64,000 bases of DNA, from NCBI GenBank assembly GCA_903939765.1, contig CAJAIK010000094.1, forward strand, positions 1 to 64,000. The letters are read 5' to 3'. This document shows, one piece after another, positions 31,144 through 40,367 of this stretch. Below the pieces are notes generated by a model that did not search any database, was not told the DNA's origin, and saw only the letters and a program-made list of their open reading frames with translations. Every line of letters starts with the position of its first letter. Position 1 is the first letter of the stretch. The position numbers were made by a program, and so were the translations under genes. The DNA is from an uncultured Chlorobiaceae bacterium. GTDB lineage: Bacteria > Bacteroidota > Chlorobiia > Chlorobiales > Chlorobiaceae.

Positions 31144-32211
31144 TTATCTCTTTATGCTCCGGGAGGAGATGCGGGTGAATCCCTCTTCTGCTTTTTCAGG
31201 CCAGCAGTGCGCAAGCTGATCAGCCATCGCCTCAAGTTCACTGCTGTTCAGGGGTGCATGTTCCCAGTTAACGGTCAGTCGGTTGCTGAAAAAAGTCAAC
31301 TGCCGTTTTGCGTAGTTGCGCGTATGCTGTTTTACGAGGGTAATTGCTGTGCCAAGGTCGATCTCTCCGTCAAAGTATTGAAAAAGCTCCTGATATCCCA
31401 CCGATTGCAGCGCGGAGGTTTTTCTCTCGGCAAGAAGTGGCCGGTAGTTGTGATAGAGCTTTTCAGCTTCGCCGCAAAGTCCTGCATCAACCATCTCGTC
31501 GGTACGACGGTTGATTCGCTCGTAGAGGAGGGGGCGGGGCATAGCAAGCCCTGCAGTGATAAAGCTCAGGCCCTTCTGCCGCAGCTTTCCCCTTGCCTGC
31601 AACTCCGTGACACTAAGGCCGGTGATGGCAATGATTTCAAGGCTCCTGACAAGCCGCTGACTCTTTGTGCAGTCGAGGGTTGCTGCCTGCGCCGGGTCTC
31701 TTTCAAGCAGTCTTGCATAGAGCCGCTCTTTTCCGTCGCGTTCAAGCTCCTCAAGCAGTTGCGCCCGTATTTCAGGGTTTGCCGGAGGCAGATCAGCAAA
31801 TCCTTCTATCAATCCCTCCAGATAAAGTGTCGAGCCACCGGCAACAACCACACGTTTTCCCCGCCGATGAATGTCGCCGATCCGCTCAACAGCCTCAGCG
31901 GCAAAATCCCCAGCCGTGAAGGGATCACCGATATTCTTTTCATTGACAAAATGATGCTTCACCTCCCCAAGTATCTCCAGTGAAGGTTTTGCTGCGCCGA
32001 TATCAAGCTCACGGTATACTTGTCGCGAGTCAGCCGAGATGATCTCCGCCCCCGTCCTTTTTGCCACAGCCAACGCCAGGGCGGATTTGCCTGAAGCCGT
32101 AGGGCCAAGAATGACCATAACCGCTGGCTGTTCCGTTTTTGTAAAGCCCATGTTTTTTATCCCCAAGAAATGATCCATACCCGTCAAAAATATAATACAA
32201 GCGCTACCCAT
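31144..32211 (-). CDS. miaA: tRNA dimethylallyltransferase
   Basis: VILGPTASGKSALALAVAKRTGAEIISADSRQVYRELDIGAAKPS. ATG may be internal (MGFTKTEQ). Confidence 0.95.
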   Translation of the reverse strand: MGSACIIFLTGMDHFLGIKNMGFTKTEQPAVMVILGPTASGKSALALAVAKRTGAEIISADSRQVYRELDIGAAKPSLEILGEVKHHFVNEKNIGDPFTAGDFAAEAVERIGDIHRRGKRVVVAGGSTLYLEGLIEGFADLPPANPEIRAQLLEELERDGKERLYARLLERDPAQAATLDCTKSQRLVRSLEIIAITGLSVTELQARGKLRQKGLSFITAGLAMPRPLLYERINRRTDEMVDAGLCGEAEKLYHNYRPLLAERKTSALQSVGYQELFQYFDGEIDLGTAITLVKQHTRNYAKRQLTFFSNRLTVNWEHAPLNSSELEAMADQLAHCWPEKAEEGFTRISSRSIKR

Positions 32212-32732
32212 AACCCGGCCTTAGGGGCGGGGTAATCCCGCCCAATTCTCAATCACCAATTCTCCGATCCGCAAAGATAATGAAAAACAGTCCATCCAAC
32301 AGCCGTAGCCTGCAAGGTGACAAAATCTTTAAAGGTAGAGAAATAACTTGTTGTTCCTCAGAACCCAGAACACAATCTGCAGCGGAGTACTCTTTTCTTG
32401 GGACGAGATGGTTGCTCCATGATGGAACCCCAAGAGTCTATAAGGGATTTTTATAACAGCCTTGCGGCAGCGGTAGATAAAGAGACCATGGGTGCCGGGG
32501 TCGACAAAACGGAGTTTTTCTTGATGTTGTGATGCAGAATTCCTGTGCTGCAGCATCTGGATGGGATACGTCACATCATGTTTACGAATTTCATGTGCCG
32601 CACGTTGTCAGTCATGCCAACATGTTATTCAAACGTGCTATTTTCATGACAGGTCAAAGAGTTGTGATTTTTTCGAGTCGTCACAAGATAGATCAAACTC
32701 CTGGTATCCAGTTGCCTGATCTGAAAAGTGGT

Positions 32733-33182
32733 TCAGACCTTGTTTACATCTTTTGGTTCACTCTTGACGGTTAGCGTCCAGGTTGAGTTTTCCTTGGAAA
32801 TAAGCCCTTCAACACGTTGAACAAGCACTGGAAAACGATTATCTCCATCATAAGGAGCTGTTCTGCCAAGAAACATAAATTTTTCATGTTTCAGCGCTTC
32901 GGACGTTGCTCTGTATTGCATCCAATTTTCATGGTATTTGAAAAGGTTTCCGGTTGCTGCCGCAATCGCTATCAACATTCCAAGCGACCCAATTATCCAG
33001 TTGCCGTACTCAACGTTCATTCCAGAAAGAAGCGGAATTATAGCAGCCGCTACGATTTCAACGATGCGAAGTCCTCCGTACCGCGACTTGCAAAGTGAAC
33101 TTTTGTCTGAGTACCAGTTAATCTGGTCATCCAGTCGTTGCTGGAAGTATTCGGAATCGTTCATTTGCATAGAATTACTCAT
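32733..33182 (-). CDS. SLATT/DUF4231-like two-TM membrane protein
   Basis: 149 aa; QQRLDDQINWYSDKSSLCKSRYGGLRIVEIVAAAIIPLLSG..IIGSLGMLIAIAAATGNLFKYHENWMQYRATSEALKHEKFMFL resembles the DUF4231/SLATT pattern. Assigned from memory of the family. Confidence 0.7.
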   Translation of the reverse strand: MSNSMQMNDSEYFQQRLDDQINWYSDKSSLCKSRYGGLRIVEIVAAAIIPLLSGMNVEYGNWIIGSLGMLIAIAAATGNLFKYHENWMQYRATSEALKHEKFMFLGRTAPYDGDNRFPVLVQRVEGLISKENSTWTLTVKSEPKDVNKV

Positions 33183-33518
33183 GGGTTGTGAGTTTTATTG
33201 ATGGTTTGCGTAAAAACAAGGTAACGAAAAAACTGTTCTGACGACCCATTCACCCAACTTATTGAATATTTTTGCTGGTACAATCCCGACTACAAATGTT
33301 ACGAAATGGAAAAAATGGAGATAAAACTGAAGACCATACATGGTAATGAGCTGAACTGCTGGCTCAAGGCGAACTCTTCTGACGCTTGAAAAAATCCAGG
33401 TTGTCAGTAATGTGTTTTTAGTTTGTTGTTTGTTGCGTATTAAAAAGATGCTAAATTAGCTTCTTTAGAGTATCATTTCCCGGGGTTCCCCGCATACATT
33501 AACAATTGATATCGATTC

Positions 33519-34550
33519 ATGACTGATATTTTTGTCAGCTACGCCCATGAAGACAGGGAGCGGGTAATTCTTATCGTCAAAGAGCTTGAAAAACTCAGAT
33601 GGAGTGTTTTCTGGGACAGAAATATCCCGCCGGGTGAAACATGGGAGACCTTTATTGGTAAAGCTTTGGGAGAGTGTCGTTGTGTTCTCGTTGTCTGGTC
33701 GAACTGTTCTGTAAATTCTGACTGGGTCAAGGAGGAAGCCGATGAGGCAAAAGAAAAGGGGCGGCTGGTTCCTCTCTTTCTTGATGCTGTTTTGCCACCA
33801 ATAGGGTTCAGGCGTATTCATGCCGCTGATCTCTCTGATTGGAAAAACAACAGTTCTCACCAGGCATTTCAGGAGCTCATCGGTGCGATTGAATCAAAAT
33901 TGTCTTCATCAACCCTTCCATCAGAGAACGGCCGTGATTCTGTGAGACGAGCAACGCAAGTATCTGAACCTGTATTACCAAAAGCTGAACAGGGATTGGT
34001 CAAAAAAGAACGCAGTTTTTCTTCAGGCAGGCTAAAAACGACCTCTGCAATTGTTGCGGTTGTCATGTTTGCTGTTCTTGTTATTGTTTGGTTTATGAGC
34101 AGTAAACAAGAGAGCATGCCAACAGGGCAGGCATCGAAAGCTATAGTCATCCCGGCAAGTATTGATGCAGTGAAGGCGAAACGAGAGGCTGAATTGCGTC
34201 AAAAAGCCGAAGAATCGAGATTAAAGGCAGAGAAAGAAGCGGCTGATCGTCTTGCAGCGAAAGAGAGGGCAAAACAGGCTGCGGCTGATCGTCTTGCAGC
34301 GGAAGAGAGGGCGAAACAGGAGGAGGCTGATCGTCTTGCAGCGGAAGAGAGGGCGAAGCAGGAGGAGGCTGATCGTCTTGCAGTGGAAGCTCCCATTGTA
34401 ATTAAGCAAGTAGCGAAGAAGGCTGCGAAGAAGGCTCCGGCGAAAGTTGCATCTGATTCTCCTTCAGAGGCTCCTGTAGCGCCTCCAGCGCCTCTTCGTG
34501 TAGATCGAACCTCAACATATAGTGTCCGTCCGCAGTTTTATAACCCTTAA
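33519..34550 (+). CDS. TIR domain protein with central TM helix and repetitive coiled-coil C-terminal region
   Basis: MTDIFVSYAHEDRERVILIVKELEKLRWSVFWDRNIPPGETW.. TIR; TM SAIVAVVMFAVLVIVWFM; ADRLAAEERAKQEE repeats. Confidence 0.85.
   Translation: MTDIFVSYAHEDRERVILIVKELEKLRWSVFWDRNIPPGETWETFIGKALGECRCVLVVWSNCSVNSDWVKEEADEAKEKGRLVPLFLDAVLPPIGFRRIHAADLSDWKNNSSHQAFQELIGAIESKLSSSTLPSENGRDSVRRATQVSEPVLPKAEQGLVKKERSFSSGRLKTTSAIVAVVMFAVLVIVWFMSSKQESMPTGQASKAIVIPASIDAVKAKREAELRQKAEESRLKAEKEAADRLAAKERAKQAAADRLAAEERAKQEEADRLAAEERAKQEEADRLAVEAPIVIKQVAKKAAKKAPAKVASDSPSEAPVAPPAPLRVDRTSTYSVRPQFYNP
34242..34388 (+). repeat. In-frame 42-bp tandem repeat, 3 full units plus a partial one
   Basis: gctgatcgtcttgcagcggaagagagggcgaaacaggaggag-type units start at 34242, 34284, 34326 and 34368 (partial). 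Confidence 0.9.
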
Positions 34551-34565
34551 GGGTCAGGGTGGCAC

Positions 34566-35309
34566 TCAGTTCAGTTCCGAATGGCGCAGGAACTCCTTTG
34601 TCCGTGGATCATCCGGATAGTTCATCAGCTTTTCGGTTGTGTTCATCTCAATCAGTTCCGATTTTCCCATGAATGCCAGATAGTCGGCAATGCCTTTCAG
34701 AAAGCGTACGGAGTGCGAGACGATGACGATGGTATGGCCGGAGTGGGCAAATTCGCGCAGCAGGTTTCGTACGTCACCGCTTCTCATCGGGTCAAGGGCA
34801 CTGGTGGGTTCATCGAGCAGGAGCACTTCAGGGTTCATGGCAAGGGCGCGAAGGATGGCTACGCGCTGTTGCTCACCACCGGAAAGCTCTTCTGGATATT
34901 TGTTCCTGTGCTGCGTGATTCCGAGCTTTCCAAGAAGCTGTGTCGCTTCACGTTCGGCCTCACTTTTTGTTTTGTGGCTCACCTGCATCGGCGCTTCGAT
35001 GATATTGCCGAGGACGGTCAGGTGGGGGAAGAGGTGGAGATGCTGAAAGACAATTCCTGATTTTTTTCTGAACTCCCACAACGCTTCGGAGTTAATCGTA
35101 CTCTCGCTGGCACTGATGCTTTTGTTGCCGACGGTGATTTCACCCTGATCAAAGGGCAAGAGTCCACAGAGAGAGAGGAGAAGGGTTGTTTTGCCATTGC
35201 CCGAGGGTCCGATGATTCCAAGTATCTTGCCTGACTCCAGTTCAAGGTTGACGTTGCGGAGGAGTGTGGTGTTTTGCATGTTTTTGCACAATCCTGTTAT
35301 TCTGATCAT
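34566..35309 (-). CDS. Polar amino acid ABC transporter ATP-binding protein
   Basis: GPSGNGKTTLLLSL Walker A, LSGGEQQRVAILRALAMNPEVLLLDEPTSALD. Confidence 0.92.
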   Translation of the reverse strand: MIRITGLCKNMQNTTLLRNVNLELESGKILGIIGPSGNGKTTLLLSLCGLLPFDQGEITVGNKSISASESTINSEALWEFRKKSGIVFQHLHLFPHLTVLGNIIEAPMQVSHKTKSEAEREATQLLGKLGITQHRNKYPEELSGGEQQRVAILRALAMNPEVLLLDEPTSALDPMRSGDVRNLLREFAHSGHTIVIVSHSVRFLKGIADYLAFMGKSELIEMNTTEKLMNYPDDPRTKEFLRHSELN

Positions 35310-36757
35310 TTGTCTGCTCCTGATGAAAGAATGCCGGTTGATTTTCTTTGCAGCTTCTGTTCCAGTTTGTGGGCATAATGGGCAAGAGGAAGGCTCATGG
35401 CCAGATAGTAGCAGCAGACAACGAGGCCGATACCGAGATAGCTCTGGGTTGCATTGGCCAGCTCCCGGTAGGCGGTAGCCAGTTCCCAGACGGCTATGGC
35501 GAAGGCGGTCGAGGTGTCTTTGAAGAGTGCGACAAAATCATTGGTCATTGGCGGCAGGGCGATTCGGAATGCCTGGGGAAAAATGATGCGCCGGAATGCG
35601 AGAAGAGGACGCATTCCAAGAGAGTAGGCGACCTGCCATTGCCGGTCAGGCACAGCCTTGAACGCCGTGCGGTATATCTGTGATTCATAGGCGGCATAAT
35701 TCAAACCGAGACCGACAATGGCGGTCAGCCATCCGGGGAGGGTAATACCGATGACCGGCAGACCAAAATAGAGGAAGAGCAACTGGACAAGAACCGGTGT
35801 GCCTCTGAAAAATTCAATATAGACCGTACAGGCTGCCCTTGTGAATGGGCCGCCGTTCGACTGGCCAAAAGCAAGGGGGAGGCCGAGAGTGACGGCAATC
35901 ATCATGGCACCGAAGGCAAGAAGAACGGTGACTGAGGCGGCCTTGAAGAGCTTGATCAACCCCTCGCTCCAGTTGAGTTTTGTGTTGGTCATCTCGAAAG
36001 CTGGCTGATTTGTGCTTCGAAGCTTGATCTGCTCTTCGTCCCACAACTGCCATTTTCTAAAAATCCTTTCGACGGTGCCATTGTTGATCAGCCGCTCTAT
36101 GGCGGTATTGACTTTTGCAAGCAGCAGGGTATCTTCTTTGCGGATGCCGACAATATAGGCGCCAGTCTTGAACGGTTTGCCGACCGACTTGAGTTTCGGA
36201 TTCTGCCGTGCATAGAACATCTCTCCGGCCACATCCATCAGGACAGCATCGACTCGACCGAGTTCAAGATCCTGATAGGCCGCTACGGGATCCTGATAAG
36301 CTTTTGCCTTGTATCCACCCTCATCAAGCAGGCGCGAAGCGGCGCAGTTGACCAGTGTCCCTACTGTTTGCCCATGTTTTTTGCAATCCTCCAGAGTCGA
36401 GATCAGCTTGTCCGTGCGTTTGACGCTCAACTGCAGTCTGAAAAGATAGTATGGTTTGCTGAAAAGCACTTCGCGGGCGCGATCTTCGGTGGGTTCGAAT
36501 CCATCAATGATCACATCGAACTCTTTTCGCTGAAGCGAGGCAACAATACTCTCCCAGTCAGTCGGAACAAATTCCGCTTTCATCTTCATCTCCCGGGCGA
36601 GTGCCTCGGCAAACTCATAGTCAAATCCTGTATAGGACTGCGGATTAGCCGGATCAGCATAAACATAAGGCGCGCCGCCGCTTGGATCGCCGCCCCAACG
36701 CATGACAGGCATTGAAAAAGCTGTCAGTGAGTGCATCACAAACAGAAACGAGAGCAA
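35306..36757 (-). CDS. Fused amino acid ABC transporter substrate-binding and permease protein
   Basis: N-terminal SBP (YTGFDYEFAEALAREMKMKAEFVPTDWESIVASLQRKEFDVIIDGF) followed by HisM-type permease (YIEFFRGTPVLVQLLFLYFGLP). Confidence 0.9.
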   Translation of the reverse strand: MLSFLFVMHSLTAFSMPVMRWGGDPSGGAPYVYADPANPQSYTGFDYEFAEALAREMKMKAEFVPTDWESIVASLQRKEFDVIIDGFEPTEDRAREVLFSKPYYLFRLQLSVKRTDKLISTLEDCKKHGQTVGTLVNCAASRLLDEGGYKAKAYQDPVAAYQDLELGRVDAVLMDVAGEMFYARQNPKLKSVGKPFKTGAYIVGIRKEDTLLLAKVNTAIERLINNGTVERIFRKWQLWDEEQIKLRSTNQPAFEMTNTKLNWSEGLIKLFKAASVTVLLAFGAMMIAVTLGLPLAFGQSNGGPFTRAACTVYIEFFRGTPVLVQLLFLYFGLPVIGITLPGWLTAIVGLGLNYAAYESQIYRTAFKAVPDRQWQVAYSLGMRPLLAFRRIIFPQAFRIALPPMTNDFVALFKDTSTAFAIAVWELATAYRELANATQSYLGIGLVVCCYYLAMSLPLAHYAHKLEQKLQRKSTGILSSGADK

Positions 36758-36945
36758 TATCAGTTTTTTCGTGGTGCGAAGGATTTTCAGGTTCCGGAAT
36801 GCTGTTCAGGAATTGGTTGCCTGAAATTAAGAATTTAGAGAGCTATCCCAATAAAATAGTTGCCTCTCTATCACAATTGCGCAGCAAAATGAAAATTCAA
36901 TTCTCTCCACAGGGGGCCCCATCCTGGCGGCTGTTTCAGATTAGC

Positions 36946-37524
36946 TTACAAGAATGCTTTGAGTGCCTTGCAGACTCTTGAGAGAGGGAGACCGACAACG
37001 TTGTAGTAGCATCCCTCGATTCGCCGGACGTGGCAGGCCATGAGGGGATCCTGAATGCCGTAGGCGCCAGCTTTGTCGTAAGGTTTTTCCGAAAGGAGGT
37101 AGCGCTTTATCTCATTGTCGGTCATGGGCTCAAACTCAACGGTGGTTGTCACGCATTCGGTGTGGGTTTTATTGCCGCAAAGAAGCACAAAAGCGGTATA
37201 GACCCGGTGCGAGCGATTCTGCAGGCTTTTGAGCATATCGAATGCACTCTCGAATCCTGCCGGTTTTCCATAGATTCTGCTTCCCTTTGCCACGATGGTA
37301 TCGGCCGTGAGAATGATGCAGTTATTTTCCTTCTCAGGCCTCAGCAGCAGGGCGGCCTCAGCTTTTTCAAGCGAGATTCGGGTAACATTTTCTTCGATTG
37401 AGCGCAAGGGGTCGAGCACTTCGGGAGTCTCGACCGAGATGGTTTCAAAAGGGAGGAGCGTCAACGAGAGAATGTCGCGCCGTCTTGGTGACTGCGATGC
37501 AAGAACAAGGGTTGGTTTGGCCAT
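36946..37524 (-). CDS. maf: Maf family nucleotide pyrophosphatase
   Basis: LVLASQSPRRRDILS, ILTADTIVAKGSRIYGKP, YDKAGAYGIQD. Confidence 0.93.
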   Translation of the reverse strand: MAKPTLVLASQSPRRRDILSLTLLPFETISVETPEVLDPLRSIEENVTRISLEKAEAALLLRPEKENNCIILTADTIVAKGSRIYGKPAGFESAFDMLKSLQNRSHRVYTAFVLLCGNKTHTECVTTTVEFEPMTDNEIKRYLLSEKPYDKAGAYGIQDPLMACHVRRIEGCYYNVVGLPLSRVCKALKAFL

Positions 37525-37534
37525 GATGATGTCG

Positions 37535-39352
37535 TCAGTTCAGGTTGTTCCAGCCCCTGCGGTTCAGGTCAGCAAAGATGAGTGATCCGGCAATGATTCC
37601 TGCACCAAGATAAAGTGATCCTTGGAGGATGTCGCCAAAGATAAATTTTCCGGTCCCGAAAAGGATTGCATAGATCATGATGATGCCGAGTGCCCAGTCA
37701 ACAAAGAGCATGACAAAGCCGGTATCAGACTCCACATCAGGCAGGTTTTTTGAGATTTTTTTCCAGAGCCTGCCGCCGACCCGTGTAGTTCTGTAGAAGG
37801 TCTCCAACTGGGCGGTTTCGGTGGGAGGCGTCAGAAAGGTGACGATGAGGGTTGCCGTTATGGTAAAGGCAACGATGATGAAAATCGAGAAGGGGAACGT
37901 TATGGTCGTAAAGAGCTGCAAACCGGTGAAGGCGATAAAGGGGGCCACCATGGAGGTGATTTCTGACCACGCATTCAGTCTCCACCAGAACCAGCGGAGA
38001 ATCAGCACAAAGCCTGTGCCTGCGCCGCACTGGATAATGAACTCCCATGCACCCGTTATGGTGTCGAGCACAAAGAAGGTGATGTAGAGGGCAAAAGCTG
38101 CGGTAAGAAATGTTGTGATTTTTGAAATGGTGACGTAGTGTTTTTCATCACCGTCAGTTTTCAGAAAGCGCTTGTAAAAGTCGTTGATGAGGTAACTCGT
38201 GCCCCAGTTCAGGTGGGTTGAGAGTGTTGACATGTAAGCGGCAAGAAAGGCGGCGATCAGCAGCCCTTTCAGTCCTGGTGGAAGCACTGCTTTCATGACG
38301 TAGACGAAGCCATCCTCTTTCTGGTTCATGGGAAGGCCGGGAAACATGACGAGGCTGACGAGGCCGACGATGATCCATGGCCAGGGTCTCAGGCAGTAAT
38401 GGGCTACGGTAAACCAGAGCGTTGCAAGGAGTGAGTGTTTTTCGTTTTTGGCGCTCATCATCCGCTGGGCAATGTAGCCGCCGCCGCCGGGTTCTGAGCC
38501 GGGGTACCACGATGACCACCACTGAACAAAGGCCATAGCGGCAAAGGAGATAAAGGGAAGGGCTACAGCTCCCGTAATGCTTTTTCCTGATGAGCTGAAG
38601 GTAGGGAAAAAGTCGAACATCCAGGCAGGAAGGGCTTTTTGCAGGCCTCCGGCAGAGACGACTGCGGGCGATTGAACGGCAAGAACGGCAAGAATGATAC
38701 AGCCTGTCATGGCGATGACAAACTGCACGGCATCAGTGATGGATACACCCCAAAGCCCTGAGAGACCTGAATAAAAGGTGGTCAGCAGGACGAGTGCAAC
38801 AATGGTCAGCATGGTTCCCGACGTATGGATATAGATCGTCTTGAAGAGCGTCGGTACGGCGATGATCAGTTCGGCATTGAGTTCGGGGATCATGATTTTG
38901 ATGATCTTGAACATGGCGAGGTTGACCCAGCCGATAATGACCGCGTTGATGAAGAGGCCGAAATAGATCGCCTTGAAGCCGCGCAAAAAGCGGGCTGCCG
39001 CGCCGCTGTAGCGCAACTCGATAAACTCAAGGTCGGTCAAAATTTCGGCCCTTCGCCAGAGCCGGGCAAAAAAGAAGACGGTCAGCATCCCGCCTGAAAC
39101 AAAGGTCCACCAGACCCAGTTACCGGCAATACCGTTTTTGGCTACAAATCCGGCCACTGCCAGGGGAGTGTCGGCGGCAAAGGTTGTTGCTACCATGCCG
39201 GTACCGGCAATCCACCAGGGAAGTTGGCGCCCGGAAAGAAAAAATTCGTCAACATTTTCCGAGGCGCGTCGGGAGAACCAAAGGCCGATAACAAGCGTCA
39301 GCAGGAGGTATCCGACGATGAAACTGTAATCGAGGAGGTTGAGCGTTTCCAT
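37535..39352 (-). CDS. Sodium:solute symporter family protein
   Basis: Polytopic; METLNLLDYSFIVGYLLLTLVIGLWFSRRASENVDEFFLSGRQLPWW. The ORF extension to 39649 overlaps pfkB-like gene, so ATG at 39352 is preferred. Confidence 0.88.
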   Translation of the reverse strand: METLNLLDYSFIVGYLLLTLVIGLWFSRRASENVDEFFLSGRQLPWWIAGTGMVATTFAADTPLAVAGFVAKNGIAGNWVWWTFVSGGMLTVFFFARLWRRAEILTDLEFIELRYSGAAARFLRGFKAIYFGLFINAVIIGWVNLAMFKIIKIMIPELNAELIIAVPTLFKTIYIHTSGTMLTIVALVLLTTFYSGLSGLWGVSITDAVQFVIAMTGCIILAVLAVQSPAVVSAGGLQKALPAWMFDFFPTFSSSGKSITGAVALPFISFAAMAFVQWWSSWYPGSEPGGGGYIAQRMMSAKNEKHSLLATLWFTVAHYCLRPWPWIIVGLVSLVMFPGLPMNQKEDGFVYVMKAVLPPGLKGLLIAAFLAAYMSTLSTHLNWGTSYLINDFYKRFLKTDGDEKHYVTISKITTFLTAAFALYITFFVLDTITGAWEFIIQCGAGTGFVLILRWFWWRLNAWSEITSMVAPFIAFTGLQLFTTITFPFSIFIIVAFTITATLIVTFLTPPTETAQLETFYRTTRVGGRLWKKISKNLPDVESDTGFVMLFVDWALGIIMIYAILFGTGKFIFGDILQGSLYLGAGIIAGSLIFADLNRRGWNNLN

Positions 39353-39389
39353 CTCTTTTTTTTTGAAATTATTGTTGCTGCGTGCTCTC

Positions 39390-40301
39390 TTATTCGTCGG
39401 TTCTTGAAAGCTCCCGGAAGCTCTGGAAGCGGTCTTCAATTTCGAGCAGATCAAGTGCGGCAATTTTTTCGGTACCGAATTTTTCGACGCAGAAGCTCGC
39501 CATTGCACTGCCGTAGAGCACTGCCCGGCGCATCTCCGTGTCGGTAATGGTTTCACAGCGTGAAAGGTGGCCGATAAAGCCTCCTGCAAAAGTGTCGCCA
39601 GCGCCGGTTGGATCATAAATGGATTCAAGCGGAAACGCCGGGGCAGCAAAGATACCGTTATCGGTAAAGAGAAGGGCGCCGTGTTCTCCTTTTTTGATAA
39701 TCAGGGTTTTCGGCCCCATCTGTCGGATGATTCTTGCCGATCTGACAAGGTTCGGGTCGCCGCTGAGCAGTCGTGCCTCACTGTCGTTCAGGATGAAAAT
39801 ATCAACCCGTTCAAGGGTTTTTTTCAGCTCTTCCGGTTTGCCTTCGATCCAGAAGTTCATGGTATCGAGAATGACCAGTTTTGGCTTGTTGATTTGGTCG
39901 AGCACCTTGAGTTGCAGTTCGGGGTCGATATTGCCGAGACAGACAAATTCTGCATTGCGGTACTGCTGGGGCACAACAGGATCGAAATCGGCAAAAACGT
40001 TCAACTGGGTGTCGAGGGTGTCGCGGGTGTTCATATCGTAGTGGTAGCGGCCTGCCCAGCGAAAGGTTTTTCCCTCCTCGACCATCTGAACCCCTTTGGT
40101 GTCGATGTTTCTGGAGTGCAGCAGATCAAAATGTTCCTCTTCAAAGTCGGAGCCGACGACGCCGACCATCTGAATTTCATCGGTAAAATAGCTTGCCGAA
40201 AGGGCAATGTAGGTTGATGAACCGCCAAGGGTGTTGTCGGAGCGTCCAAAAGGGGTTTCGATGTCGTCAAAGGCAAGGGAGCCGACAATAAGAATTGACA
40301 T
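39390..40301 (-). CDS. PfkB family sugar/nucleoside kinase
   Basis: VGSLAFDDIETPFG, LGGSSTYIALSASYF, DPTGAGDTFAGGFIGHL. Confidence 0.92.
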   Translation of the reverse strand: MSILIVGSLAFDDIETPFGRSDNTLGGSSTYIALSASYFTDEIQMVGVVGSDFEEEHFDLLHSRNIDTKGVQMVEEGKTFRWAGRYHYDMNTRDTLDTQLNVFADFDPVVPQQYRNAEFVCLGNIDPELQLKVLDQINKPKLVILDTMNFWIEGKPEELKKTLERVDIFILNDSEARLLSGDPNLVRSARIIRQMGPKTLIIKKGEHGALLFTDNGIFAAPAFPLESIYDPTGAGDTFAGGFIGHLSRCETITDTEMRRAVLYGSAMASFCVEKFGTEKIAALDLLEIEDRFQSFRELSRTDE

Positions 40302-40367
40302 AAAAAAATGGATTTGGTTAACGGATAAAGAAAAAGTTTAAAAGATACGTTTTTTGCGGTGCATTTT

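Noticed and set aside
31099-31983. 294-aa plus-strand ORF overlapping miaA
   Set aside because: Antisense to conserved miaA coding sequence; composition consistent with a shadow frame.
34242-34388. Possible CRISPR-like regular repeat
   Set aside because: Units are contiguous without spacers, in frame and encode a helical peptide repeat; not a CRISPR. No CRISPR array seen anywhere in the window.
34199-34409. Two minus-strand repetitive ORFs (ARRSASSCFALSSA and CKTISLLLLRPLFR repeats)
   Set aside because: Merely the reverse frames of the TIR gene's 42-bp tandem repeat.
39353-39649. N-terminal extension of the sodium:solute symporter ORF
   Set aside because: Overlaps the PfkB-family gene; METLNLLDYSF at 39352 is the natural start.
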